From Nitrospirales bacterium (GTDB lineage Bacteria > Nitrospirota > Nitrospiria > Nitrospirales > UBA8639): 64,000 nt of DNA. How positions within the stretch are numbered: position 1 is the stretch's first letter; each line of letters opens with the position of its first letter. Below the pieces are notes generated by a model that had not been told where the DNA came from, searched no databases, and was given only the letters and a program-made list of their open reading frames with translations. Shown piece after piece: positions 46,010 to 55,682 of the stretch. The stretch lies in the NCBI GenBank assembly GCA_029261255.1, contig JAJDBQ010000005.1:28865-92864 (forward strand), written 5' to 3'. A program made the position numbers and the translations under genes.

Positions 46010-46610
46010 CTACAGCGAGACGACCGGCGTTATATTGCTCGTCAAAGAAATCCTCCCCAGCCCACAAGCACGCGACGTCCAACCCGAGGGAAAACTACCA
46101 TGTATATTTGCCCAAGGAATCATTAATAAGACGACAAAGAAACTGTGCGCCTTACATGCGTTTCGTGTAAACACGAGCTGCACAACCCAGAGCATCAAAA
46201 CCGGGAGAACCAATACATGAGGCCTGGCGAGGATGTGTTGGTTAAGGGCAACCAGAACCATAGCTGAAATTACGACAACGTAGAAATTTCTGAGATATTT
46301 TGACATTCCCCATGCGGGGATACCAATCGTAAGGCCAATCATTGCACTCGAAAAAATGACGACACCTTTCCATCCCCATACCGCGTGCAATAGTGCAAGC
46401 ATCTCACCAGACAACCATTCATGGGCATGCCAATCTGTTCCGGGAATCGTGTGGGTAAATCGGTCCCAACTTAGCACGCTACCGTGTCCCAACACCCAAC
46501 GTCCTGTTGCGATATACCAGTATGTATCGAGATCATTTATCAGCGCCGCTCCGAGCAGTGCTAACTACACAAAAACCATCGACACGTCGATGGTTACAGG
46601 TATCAAATGT
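46010..46610 (-). pseudogene. Decayed gene for a polytopic membrane protein
   Basis: An open frame of about 180 codons from roughly 46562 to 46010 reads DLDTYWYIATGRWVLGHGS, HEWLSGEMLALLHAVWGW and ARPHVLVLPVLMLWVVQL, typical of the N-terminal third of dolichyl/polyprenyl-sugar dependent GT-C-like membrane proteins. It is preceded by an in-frame stop inside the first helix and lacks the rest of the gene, which the IS remnant adjoins. It is probably the victim of IS-linked deletion. Confidence 0.65.
46566..46585. other. Perfect 9-bp palindrome
   Basis: ACCATCGAC-AC-GTCGATGGT, inside or just before the decayed membrane-protein gene. No T-run follows. Possibly an operator, terminator stem or IS scar. 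Confidence 0.35.
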
Positions 46611-46714
46611 CATCGTTTCTCGAAGAGAGATTGTTGATGCATCTTGGCAAGATGAACATAGTCGTGTTGCTTGTCATAACCGGCTAACGGCGCACCAGAA
46701 GCTATTAACCGATC

Positions 46715-46849
46715 TCACCAACCTACTGTGCAGCCGCCCTCATTAACTCGAATGACTGACGCCCCTCCATTCTCTTCGAGAAGAAGCAAGCTCAGGATGA
46801 TTATGACGCCGAGAATGAACAAGGATAAATACCAAGAAATCTCACACAT
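46715..46849 (-). pseudogene. Small ORF or gene fragment after the methyltransferase gene
   Basis: ATG 46849 to TGA 46715, 44 codons with one membrane helix (YLSLFILGVIIILSLLLLEE). After the stop the same frame continues as protein-like sequence for 35 more codons (SGAPLAGYDKQHDYVHLAKM), suggesting a longer gene with a nonsense mutation. It starts 26 nt after the methyltransferase stop on the same strand. Family unknown. Confidence 0.4.
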
Positions 46850-46874
46850 AGTTCACGACGGCGAGGTAGCTATT

Positions 46875-47609
46875 TTAGGAAGATCGTCGCGCAAGAAGAA
46901 GGAGAGAGAGCCCCACTGGAAGAGGACAGTTTTTGATAATGTGCCGTTCGGAAGAAAACGAACATGTCAATAATTGATTAATAGATGCAGGCAGGGCCAT
47001 TTGCTCATTCAATTCATTGAGTCCAAGGATTTTTTTCATCAGCCGTATACTGGCTGCCAACGGAAACAAAAGAGTGTTGAAGTACGTGACGATAACACGA
47101 GAGAATCCTGCTTCATGTACGATTCGTTCAAGTTGCGTTTTGTTGTATCGTCTTTTGTGATGATGGTCCTCATCATGAGTACTCCAGAGAAAGGAAAAGG
47201 CTGGGACGGTAATAAGTAGCCAACCCTTTGGCCGTAGAAAATTCCGAAGAGAATGGAGACTATTTAGATCATCAGAAACATGCTCCAGGATATCGAGAGC
47301 GGAGATGAGATCAAATGCTTGAGGATCAAAGGGAATGTCGTGTGGCAGGCTTCCCCTACGTATTTCAAAGTCACCCTTCTGACTGGCTAACTGTCGAGCT
47401 TGATCATTAGGTTCTATTGCAGAAACGCGTCCAAATTGTGAAAGCATCGATAAATTACCGCCAGTGCCGCATCCAACTTCCAAAATCTGGCATTTGCTTG
47501 GAAGATCCACATAGGTCTTGAGTACTTCCGTGAGTATCCGCCGTCGACCGACAAACCACCAGTGGTTTGTTTCCATCGCCGCCATTTGATTGTAGATGTG
47601 AGGCTTCAT
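46875..47609 (-). CDS. Class-I SAM-dependent methyltransferase
   Basis: 244 residues: WWFVGRRRI near the start, then motif I LEVGCGTGGNLSML, motif II AIEPN, motif III FDLISALDILEHV and PKGWLLITVPAF. The NHWWFVGRR opening is common in methyltransferases of cell-surface glycan clusters. Its ATG overlaps the stop of the upstream glycosyltransferase gene (TGA within ATGA), so translation is coupled. Confidence 0.85.
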   Translation of the reverse strand: MKPHIYNQMAAMETNHWWFVGRRRILTEVLKTYVDLPSKCQILEVGCGTGGNLSMLSQFGRVSAIEPNDQARQLASQKGDFEIRRGSLPHDIPFDPQAFDLISALDILEHVSDDLNSLHSLRNFLRPKGWLLITVPAFSFLWSTHDEDHHHKRRYNKTQLERIVHEAGFSRVIVTYFNTLLFPLAASIRLMKKILGLNELNEQMALPASINQLLTCSFSSERHIIKNCPLPVGLSLLLLARRSS

Positions 47610-48664
47610 TTCATGTGTTTATGTGCAGTAGATTGAATCCCATACGTTTCGCGAAGCACATACAACGGTCGCCCTTTCACTTCCATAAACATTCTGCCTA
47701 AATATTCCCCGAGTACTCCTAGAGTAAAGAGATTCAATCCCCCCAGAAACAGCATGGTGACCATAAGTGAGGCATAGCCGGGTACATCAATGCCTTCAAC
47801 GACCGTGCGAATCGTCAGAAATACACCATAGCTCAGAGCCAAGAAAGAAATCGCGAGACCGACATATGACCACACTCGCAGTGGAACGATGCTAAAGGAT
47901 GTAATGCCATCCAAAGCGAGTTTCCACAGCCCTCGAACTTTCCACTTCGTTTTTCCGTTAGCCCGAGAGTGGCGATCATAACTCACACCGATTTGACGAA
48001 ATCCCACCCATGTGAAGAGTCCTTTCATAAAACGAGTTCGTTCTGGGAGCTCATCAAGTGCCTGTATGACTCGTCGATCCATGAGACGAAAATCTCCGGT
48101 ATCCTTGGGGATTTTGGTTTCCGCGAGTTGGTTAAAGAGACGAAAGAAACCAAATGCGGTGAGCCGCTTCATCCACGAATCTTCGTGTCGATCACGTCGA
48201 ATGCCATAGACAACATCATACCCTTCTAGCCATTTCTGGAATAGATCTGGCAAGAGTTCTGGAGGGTCTTGGAGATCGACATCCATGGGGACCACTGCCG
48301 CTCCAGTCGAGTAGTGCAGACCAGCACACATGGCACTTTCTTTACCAAAATTCCTAGAGAGGCTAATGATCTTTATTCGAGGATTGCGATCGCGGTGTTG
48401 AAGAAGTCTATCAACCGTATCATCGGAGCTTCCGTCATTGACAAAAATGAATTCGTAACTCCCCCCCAAAGGGCAAATAAGATCCTGCAGGACCCGTTCA
48501 GTTCGATCAAGGAAAAAATCGATGTTCTCAGACTCGTTATATAAGGGCACGATAATCGATAGGGTAACACCATAGTCCTGGTTCAATAGACATGCACGTC
48601 CAGATTGGAATGCAGGGAGCGGCTTTAAGATAGAGTCAACGGAATGTTCGCTGAGAATAGACAT
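47606..48664 (-). CDS. GtrB/DPM1-type polyprenyl-phosphate glycosyltransferase
   Basis: 352 residues from ATG 48664. A GT2 domain (about 35-265) with LSIIVPLYNESENI, FVNDGSSDDT, DVDLQDPPELL and FRLMDRRV is followed by two C-terminal membrane helices (about 270-340, YVGLAISFLAL and LMVTMLFLGGLNLFTLGVLGEYLGR). Members move a sugar from a nucleotide donor to undecaprenyl phosphate, providing the donor for GT-C enzymes. It is translationally coupled to the methyltransferase gene. Confidence 0.9.
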   Translation of the reverse strand: MSILSEHSVDSILKPLPAFQSGRACLLNQDYGVTLSIIVPLYNESENIDFFLDRTERVLQDLICPLGGSYEFIFVNDGSSDDTVDRLLQHRDRNPRIKIISLSRNFGKESAMCAGLHYSTGAAVVPMDVDLQDPPELLPDLFQKWLEGYDVVYGIRRDRHEDSWMKRLTAFGFFRLFNQLAETKIPKDTGDFRLMDRRVIQALDELPERTRFMKGLFTWVGFRQIGVSYDRHSRANGKTKWKVRGLWKLALDGITSFSIVPLRVWSYVGLAISFLALSYGVFLTIRTVVEGIDVPGYASLMVTMLFLGGLNLFTLGVLGEYLGRMFMEVKGRPLYVLRETYGIQSTAHKHMK

Positions 48665-49372
48665 AACGACTCTGTGGCGTGCGTAGAGCAAGTCCAAGGG
48701 AATAATACTATTATGAACTATCTTCGGAAAATACTAGGAGTTCTTAAGAGATACTCTCGTTTATAAAAAGCTGCTGAATGATTCCGTCTGTCTCTCAAAA
48801 TTGATAACCATCTTTCATAATCTTGAGTGCATGGTACTCAGAGTCAGTTTTTTTAAGTATTGGCCAAGAGAACCGAACAGCATTGATAGGTTTATTTTAT
48901 GGAATAATGGCAATCCAAGCATGAATCTCATCAAGGAATTCTTGCACGTTTTAATAATCTTGCAGGCCATCAACAGCGACCATTCCACCTTTGTGAGCAA
49001 ACAAGTCGGATTGACGCATGCCCATACCGGCGCGTAACCCGCACCATTTGGTCGATTTAAGTTATCTGAATAACTGATCGAGAATGACGATCTTGTTGAA
49101 ACTCGACCTTCTTAGATGATCTCAGATGGATTGAGGTAGCATTCATGATTCCTCGGACTGCAACACATTGGCACCAACCTCCTTACGAAATACGTAATCC
49201 TGGCAATCTCTCTCCACTTTCTGAAAGTAGGATTCGTGGCCGGATATAACCTGCCCGTGGGAGCTCCATCCCAACAGGGCTTCCGACTCGAACCAAAAGC
49301 AGAAACCTGTCCCCTTACCGATCAAAAAGATCGATTGACCATGAATTTGTAGTGACAAGATTGGCAAAGAAC
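48665..49372. other. Long intergenic stretch, nothing recognised
   Basis: About 700 bases between divergent genes. Short ORFs on both strands have no coding character. Probably decayed accessory DNA plus two promoters. Confidence 0.4.
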
Positions 49373-50698
49373 ATGCATCAATCTACTCAACGTTTGATAG
49401 GATTCGCCATGGTCATCCTGCTCGCGACTCCCAGCTTGATCTACAGCTACTACGGGTACAGTGCGCTGCTTCCAGTCGAAGGTAAATTCATTAATCGCAA
49501 CGGCGATATCGCTGGCGGCGACTTTCTGGTTTTTTACAACGCAGCCGTCATGACGCTGGAAGGCGCAGCTTCTGCTGTGTGGGACCATTCCGCCTTTGAA
49601 GAGAATCTTCTCAACATCTACGGAGAAAAGATCAATAAGCTGCATTTTTTCAATCCCCCGGTCGCACTCTTGATGTGGGCACCATTCGGCCTCCTGCAGC
49701 ACAGCCATGCCCTTTGGCTATGGACCGCTTTGCCACTCATCATATTGGGTTGGCTCATCTTCAGACTTACCGACAGCCGGCTCGCAGCCGGCCTGGCTGT
49801 GCTCTCACCATTAACTACCTATACGGCCGTGGCGGGGCAAACCGGTATTATCTATGCCGCCCTGATGGCTGGTTTCATGTTGACCTATGAACGCCATTCG
49901 GCAAAGGCCGGGAGTATTGCAGCGTTGGTTGCAATCAAACCGCATCTAGCTCTAGCGATGCCATTCTGTTTCTTGATCGATCGAAACTGGCGAGCTCTTA
50001 CTGCCATGGCAGCCGTCGCCATCATGCTGTCGACGGTTGTCAGTCTCGTCTTCGGATTCGGTATTTGGCTCTCGTTCATCGAGGGAATTCGCTATCACTC
50101 AGGCTCTTTCTTCCAGACAGCTAACCCGATTTTTGATCGCGCACCATCCTTCCTGATGTTGGCCTTAAAACTTGGCGCAAGCAATCTGGTTGCCTGGAGC
50201 ATTCAATTCGTGTGTTGCATCGCGACTCTTCTCATGCTCGCGCTCATATGGCGCTCCACTGATGATTCTTTGTATCGAGCGTTCGCACTCGCATTGGCAA
50301 TTTGCCTTCTAACACCAAAAATTATGCACTATGATGCAATGGTCCTCTTAGTCCCCATCGCCATGTTGATTCCGCGCATTGAGCGTGGCACTGCCGAGAT
50401 AAGTTTACTCCTACTTGCCGTCCTGATCTGGTATCTACCGTTCTTCGAACCGACTTTCAAGGCTCTTGACTATCATCCCGGTGCACTAGTGCTCTTTGCC
50501 GGCTTGATCGTCATTACCGTAAAGTCACTGCCTGGTACCTTGGCAAAACAGTCGCCCACCTCATTGACATCATTCTGTCAGTCGCATCTAAATCTTCAGA
50601 CAGAAATTGCTCATCCAAGGGGATCGACCACACCTCTTCAAGCAGACTTAGATTCCAAGTCTTCACCATGCGTGGGAGAAATCGTCAAGGAAAAATGA
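49373..50698 (+). CDS. DUF2029/GT87-family membrane mannosyltransferase-like protein
   Basis: 441 residues and about nine to ten membrane helices. The N-terminal loop NGDIAGGDFLVFYNAA and the LHFFNPPVALLMWAPFGLL block are characteristic of GT87/DUF2029 polyprenol-phosphate-mannose dependent alpha-mannosyltransferases; the conserved Asp after GG is present. The C-terminal 45 residues are hydrophilic. It stands alone on the plus strand. ATG 49373 is used rather than the GTG at 49352. Confidence 0.82.
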   Translation: MHQSTQRLIGFAMVILLATPSLIYSYYGYSALLPVEGKFINRNGDIAGGDFLVFYNAAVMTLEGAASAVWDHSAFEENLLNIYGEKINKLHFFNPPVALLMWAPFGLLQHSHALWLWTALPLIILGWLIFRLTDSRLAAGLAVLSPLTTYTAVAGQTGIIYAALMAGFMLTYERHSAKAGSIAALVAIKPHLALAMPFCFLIDRNWRALTAMAAVAIMLSTVVSLVFGFGIWLSFIEGIRYHSGSFFQTANPIFDRAPSFLMLALKLGASNLVAWSIQFVCCIATLLMLALIWRSTDDSLYRAFALALAICLLTPKIMHYDAMVLLVPIAMLIPRIERGTAEISLLLLAVLIWYLPFFEPTFKALDYHPGALVLFAGLIVITVKSLPGTLAKQSPTSLTSFCQSHLNLQTEIAHPRGSTTPLQADLDSKSSPCVGEIVKEK

Positions 50699-50866
50699 AC
50701 GGGCGATTAATGTTGGGAACCCGAGAAAAGTGAGCTCCTCTTTGCAATGGAACAAGGAAGAAAGGACTTAGCAAATTTGCTCAACAGTTCTCGATCAACA
50801 TTCAGACCAACCTAAACTCATTTGCTTGATAAATTCGAACCGGGAAATTGATACTGTCCAAGAACG

Positions 50867-52282
50867 TTATGAAGGATTGTGGAGGAGAGCGTTGACTTCT
50901 TGGAGGCGGCCGTGGGCTTTAATCGCTTCGGAACTTTGTGGATGGGTGCGGACGAGTTGTTGAAAGACTGAGCGCGCTATGGAAGGATGTTGTAGCTCAA
51001 GGTGCGCGTAACCAATTTTGAGAAGTGAGGCAGGCACTTTGCGGCTAGAAGGATAAAACGTAAAGACTCGTTCATATTCATCAATGGCTTCTTGAAAACG
51101 TCGTTGACCATAGTAACATTCACCCAACCAGTATTGGCTATTACCAGCTAGTGAGGAGTCAGGGTATGTACGGAGAAAGCCTGAAAAGCTTCTTGCAGCC
51201 CCTCCATAATTTTTTGCCCGTAACAACTTGAAGGCCTCTTGATAGGCTGTCCGATCATCCTGGACTTTATTCTGAATAGGAGAAGGCCGTGTGACACGGA
51301 ATTTTGGTTGCGCGGCATAAGCCACTGCTGCCCCAGAAACGTCTTCATTTACAGATCGATTGGATCCAAGAAAAACCTCTGGGCTTCGTTTTGGAGAAGA
51401 ATCAATATTCTTCGGCAGATCAGCTTGATGGTGCGTTCCTCTTTGAAGAGATAACGGAGACGTGGATGACACCTGAGATGAAAAAGAACCCTCGGAGTGC
51501 GTTCGTTGAGAAACCCGTGAGCGCTCTTGCTCGTAAGCATCTAACCGTCCACTAAATTTTGCGCTGATCTGTTCTAATGTTCCAATCACAGATTGAATAT
51601 GCCCTCGGACATCTTTGACGTCAGTCTGCACTTGTTGAAATTTCGTGTTCTGCTGCTGCCCCAACTGATCAACATCCTGATTCAGCTTTGACACCTGCTG
51701 ATCCTGTTTGGCGACATTCTGTTGAAGCTCGGTCAAGACCTGTTGATAATCGACCATCGACGTACGAAATTCTCCGAGCTTCCCACCTTGCGCGGTTAGG
51801 AGTTGTTCTTCCGCACTGACTTGCTGCCGAAGCTCCTGCACAAGAGGTTCAAGCGCATCATGTGAGTGCTGCACAGATGTCTCGACAGTCTGTACTTTCG
51901 TATCGAGCCTGGCGATTTTCTGATCCAATTCGCTCACAAGATGCTGATTCTGTTCAACGGCACCACGCATTTGCGATAAATCAGTGTCCTTCAATGTCGC
52001 GACCTGGTCCATGACTTCAGCACGGGCCTGTAAGAGCTCTTGAATTTCCTCACGCTGACGCGCAATCAGCGTGTTCGCTTTATCCAACGACGTGTTAGCA
52101 TCACTCACAGCCTGTTGAAGAGAGGTTTTACTCTTGTCGAGCTGACGAATCTTCGCATCTAATTCTCGCTTGATTCGCACGACATCAGCCTGTTGTGCAA
52201 CACACCCCATAACAATGGTGCTCAAAATCAAAATGATCAAAATTGCACAGCAGCGCACAAAAACTGTTGAAACATGTCTCAT
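50867..52282 (-). CDS. cpoB: Tol-Pal system protein CpoB/YbgF (long form)
   Basis: 471 residues. Lipoprotein signal ending VMGC (Cys about 27), a long coiled coil (about 30-260, Gln/Leu/Glu heptads), a Ser/Thr-rich linker, and C-terminal TPRs (about 350-470) with AFKLLRAKNYGGAARSFSGF and SQYWLGECYYGQRRFQEAID. This matches CpoB/YbgF but is nearly twice the usual length, and it is lipidated instead of soluble. It lies downstream of pal. CpoB coordinates outer-membrane constriction with peptidoglycan synthesis. Confidence 0.88.
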   Translation of the reverse strand: MRHVSTVFVRCCAILIILILSTIVMGCVAQQADVVRIKRELDAKIRQLDKSKTSLQQAVSDANTSLDKANTLIARQREEIQELLQARAEVMDQVATLKDTDLSQMRGAVEQNQHLVSELDQKIARLDTKVQTVETSVQHSHDALEPLVQELRQQVSAEEQLLTAQGGKLGEFRTSMVDYQQVLTELQQNVAKQDQQVSKLNQDVDQLGQQQNTKFQQVQTDVKDVRGHIQSVIGTLEQISAKFSGRLDAYEQERSRVSQRTHSEGSFSSQVSSTSPLSLQRGTHHQADLPKNIDSSPKRSPEVFLGSNRSVNEDVSGAAVAYAAQPKFRVTRPSPIQNKVQDDRTAYQEAFKLLRAKNYGGAARSFSGFLRTYPDSSLAGNSQYWLGECYYGQRRFQEAIDEYERVFTFYPSSRKVPASLLKIGYAHLELQHPSIARSVFQQLVRTHPQSSEAIKAHGRLQEVNALLHNPS

Positions 52283-52355
52283 AAAGATAGTATTGCCCTT
52301 TGACCTTTCAATGACACCCCAAAAGAAAAAGCACACCTCACTAGATCATTTATCA

Positions 52356-53075
52356 CTAGCGCATCGCCGTAGCCGCATACGTCATTCCTAAAACCAAATG
52401 AGCCCGACGATTTTTCTGATAACAAGGTTCCGTCGCATCCCTACAGGCGGGATTGTCTTTTCCAAATGACATCACCTGCAGCTGTTCGTCTGACACACCT
52501 AAACTCGTGAGATAGTTTTTTGTTCGAAGCGCTCGTTTCTCACCCAACACATAGTTATACGAGGACGTCCCCCGACCATCACAATGGCCTTCGATCGTCA
52601 CAGCGGCCTCCGGGTGAGCTTTTAACCATTCCGCATTCGCGATCAAAATAATTTTAGCCCGCTCATCTAGCTGAATACTATTATATCCAAAGTGGACATC
52701 TTCCAACCCACTTTGTGCCGTAAATTGTTCAGCACGAGTACGATTAACCCAGTAATCATTGGGAGCGACCTCTCCTCTGCCATCAATATCGAATTGCGGA
52801 TCCTCTTGAATCACCGATTCCTCCAGCAAATCGGAAAAGGCACCAGATTTATGAGGGAAATAGCCTTCGCCACCCGTTCTATTGCCAGATGTACCGTTTA
52901 CAGATGCAAGACCTAAGGATGTCGGTTGCTGCGCGACCATTCGAGCTTTCGTAGATTTTTTCGAATGACCTTGGCTCCCATGCGAAGTCCGGTGTCCGCA
53001 CCCCATTGCCAGAGTAATCATCACAAGAATGAGACCAGCAGCAAGGATTTTCATCGGTTGTAAGCGAACATTCAT
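52356..53075 (-). CDS. pal: Peptidoglycan-associated lipoprotein Pal
   Basis: 239 residues: lipobox AMGC (Cys26), a linker of about 90 residues, then an OmpA-like domain (about 120-235) with DVHFGYNSIQLDE, VTIEGHCDGRGTSSYN and LGEKRALRTKNYL, the peptidoglycan (diaminopimelate) binding motif. ATG 53075 has GGAG upstream. The gap to cpoB is 73 nt. tolB, tolA, tolQ and tolR are not in the window. Confidence 0.93.
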   Translation of the reverse strand: MNVRLQPMKILAAGLILVMITLAMGCGHRTSHGSQGHSKKSTKARMVAQQPTSLGLASVNGTSGNRTGGEGYFPHKSGAFSDLLEESVIQEDPQFDIDGRGEVAPNDYWVNRTRAEQFTAQSGLEDVHFGYNSIQLDERAKIILIANAEWLKAHPEAAVTIEGHCDGRGTSSYNYVLGEKRALRTKNYLTSLGVSDEQLQVMSFGKDNPACRDATEPCYQKNRRAHLVLGMTYAATAMR

Positions 53076-53577
53076 AGCTCAATACTCCTTTTTCCCGCAC
53101 AGACGAATGGTCTCGACAGAATTAAACCACGAGCATCCTTATATATTCCTGATTGAAGTAGCAAAAACAAGGCCAGAATTATTCTTGTGAATTTTCAACC
53201 TTGCTAACCACAAAGATCAATCAAAAAAAATCGAAAATTTTCACTCCATTCCGATAAGATTTTCAACCCACTGTGCTAAGAATTCCGTGTTGTCCCGCAT
53301 AGTTACGATCACACACGCTCTATTGTCTGTAGGGAAAATACAGAAGCAGGTACGACAAAACTCACGGACGTAGGGCTATTGAATGAGGCAAATTAGAAGG
53401 CACAGGAGATGAATCATGTCCACTGCATGTGTAAAGGAGCTCGCAGCTTTTTCTCTACAAACGTGGTTTTTCCTCAACGATAGAGAAAATGTAAGGATCC
53501 CAGAACCGGAAGCTGATAACAAAAAATGTGGAAAACGAAATGAAGAAGAAGCCTGAGAAGAGGATGGCAGGTACGTC
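53076..53577. other. Intergenic stretch upstream of pal
   Basis: About 500 AT-rich bases with A-runs. No gene recognised; it should hold the pal promoter. Confidence 0.4.
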
Positions 53578-55554
53578 CTATTCAATATTCCATTCTGCGG
53601 TAGCAAAACACCAACGCTGGCCACCAAAATCCTTCGCTCGATACATAGCCTGATCAGCCATCGCCAACAGATTCTGTGAGTCCGTTGAATCATTTGGGGA
53701 GACAGCAATACCAATGCTAATCTGCACAGGAATATCTTGCCCATCTAACGGAATCGGTGGCGACAGACAGCCGAGGATTTTTCTTGCCACTTGTCGAATA
53801 TCTTGAATCCGCTCAAGCCCTTGCAACACAATGGTAAATTCATCGCCGCTTAATCGAGAAACCGTGTCTGTGGTGCGCACACACGACACCAAACGCTTGG
53901 CCACCACTCGCAAGAGACGATCCCCAATTTGATGCCCATGCTGATCATTGATAGTTTTAAAATTATCCAAATCCAAAAACAGGAGTGCCAGCAATGTGCC
54001 ATCGCGCCTCGCTTGAGCCAAGCCCAACCGTAAACGATCTTCAAACATGATCCGATTGGGCAAATCCGTTAGAGAATCATGGTATGCTTGATGCTTCATT
54101 TGCATTTCAGCAACCGCTCGAATTGTCACGTCATGGAGACTCACCACATAATGTATTGTGAACCCCTGTGCATCAATTAAGGGAGTCACCATTTGCTCAA
54201 ACACAAGTGATTCACCATTGCTCCCTTTTTCCATAATTTCTGTTTTCACAGAACCTACCGCCTTTGCCGTTGCGTCGAACGTTGGCCACGCCTCCTGAAA
54301 CTGCGCATGAGGGAAAGAACGAAGGGGTGTTCCTACCTCCTGGCGAGAGGTGCCCCCCAATGTTCGAGAAAAAGCTTGATTCATCCATTCAATACGACCT
54401 CGTGGGTCGGTCACACAAACAGGACCAGGAACAGCACTGAGAACAGCACTATGATGGCGAAATTGCTCAATCTCCATTCCTCGGACCAGTACATTCTCGA
54501 TCTGATGGCCCAAAGCCTCAAATGATCGTTGCACAGGCAAATCGAACACATTAGGCATCCTCGAGCACACAACCAGTAAACCAGAAAGATCACCTCGTCC
54601 CAAAGGGACACAATAGGCTTCCTGGAGATGGAAAGCAGTCGGGAACCAAGAAAATTCACCAGTATGTGGAGTATCCCGAGACACCAACGAGCCTTCAGCC
54701 TCTACACACGCTTGCATTAACTCATCCTGCCGAGAAATCGACGACCACCACGACAATCCATGCACATCCCAATCTAAAGCAGGCATCGACGCATGCGCGC
54801 GCAACTGAATCCGTTGCCCTTTCCTCATGGTCGCCATCCATACGAACGGATATTCAAACGTATTCACCAACCCTTCGCAAATTCGCTCCATACAACAATC
54901 AAGACTCTGACCATTCAAAAGTTCAGTTTCAAGGCCTTCCATCAATGTGGCGAAGGGATGTGAGCGAGGAGACTCTTGCTGCATGCGCAATTCCCAATGC
55001 CACGCCGTGACGTTCCTCGATTGATCCAGCATCGGGACAACAGAACACATCATCCGTTGTAAGTCAGTACCTGGCAGAGCCATGTTGACCACCCAGGACA
55101 CAGCCCCTCGAGGAGGGTCAACAGACTTCAATTGTTGTCGAATCAAACGCCATTCCTCGTAAGGAATCCACTTAGCTATTTCGACCGTCCCTATCTTGGC
55201 CACATCCATCTTCAAGGCATCAACCGCTGCATCATTGGCCATCATCACCACACCTTCACGGGACGTCATCAAATGGATGGGACCGCGAGGAACAGCAACA
55301 TCACCTAAGACTGAAACCGATCCCACATCAGCACGATCCAAGTCTGTCAGCTCCGAGAGAATATGATGAAGACGTCCGGTTACGCGTTCCAAGGACTGAC
55401 TCAGTTCTTGTTCTTGCGCAGACTCCAGATCACTCGACTCGGCGTGAAGATCTCGTAAAGATTGTTGGAGTAATCGTTGAAGTTGGTGAAAAGTCGCCAC
55501 GGCTCGAGTTACCTCTGTGGAAGAAGTAGAAAGACTACTTGTGAGATCTGACAT
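53578..55554 (-). CDS. PAS/GAF diguanylate cyclase
   Basis: 658 residues. An N-terminal coiled coil (about 10-55), a PAS-like segment (about 75-200), a GAF domain (about 205-360), a second PAS (about 370-480) and a GGDEF domain (about 485-655). The active-site loop is SGDEF rather than GGDEF, a tolerated variant. The inhibitory site RTTD lies 5 residues before it, so product inhibition is expected. FLDLDNFKTINDQHGH is intact. It makes c-di-GMP; no membrane segment is seen. ATG 55554 is used; the TTG at 55566 is an alternative. Confidence 0.9.
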   Translation of the reverse strand: MSDLTSSLSTSSTEVTRAVATFHQLQRLLQQSLRDLHAESSDLESAQEQELSQSLERVTGRLHHILSELTDLDRADVGSVSVLGDVAVPRGPIHLMTSREGVVMMANDAAVDALKMDVAKIGTVEIAKWIPYEEWRLIRQQLKSVDPPRGAVSWVVNMALPGTDLQRMMCSVVPMLDQSRNVTAWHWELRMQQESPRSHPFATLMEGLETELLNGQSLDCCMERICEGLVNTFEYPFVWMATMRKGQRIQLRAHASMPALDWDVHGLSWWSSISRQDELMQACVEAEGSLVSRDTPHTGEFSWFPTAFHLQEAYCVPLGRGDLSGLLVVCSRMPNVFDLPVQRSFEALGHQIENVLVRGMEIEQFRHHSAVLSAVPGPVCVTDPRGRIEWMNQAFSRTLGGTSRQEVGTPLRSFPHAQFQEAWPTFDATAKAVGSVKTEIMEKGSNGESLVFEQMVTPLIDAQGFTIHYVVSLHDVTIRAVAEMQMKHQAYHDSLTDLPNRIMFEDRLRLGLAQARRDGTLLALLFLDLDNFKTINDQHGHQIGDRLLRVVAKRLVSCVRTTDTVSRLSGDEFTIVLQGLERIQDIRQVARKILGCLSPPIPLDGQDIPVQISIGIAVSPNDSTDSQNLLAMADQAMYRAKDFGGQRWCFATAEWNIE

Positions 55555-55682
55555 CCGAACACTCAATGCTCATTATCCTTTGTGACAGACAGTGAGAGGT
55601 CAACCCATCAAAAGAAGGAGGCCCATTCAATGTAAGGTATAGATTATATCAATAACAATTACAGTTCGAACGCCCATCCAGG

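Noticed and set aside
46728..46973. 81-codon plus-strand ORF
   Set aside because: It lies antisense to the end of a clear methyltransferase gene and the small membrane ORF; no ribosome-binding site and no coding character.
49141..49372. Overlapping short ORFs on both strands upstream of the DUF2029 gene
   Set aside because: No start signal, no homology seen and poor coding character; treated as intergenic.
53376..53744. 122-codon minus-strand ORF overlapping the GGDEF gene end
   Set aside because: Out-of-frame shadow of the GGDEF domain, low-complexity tail.
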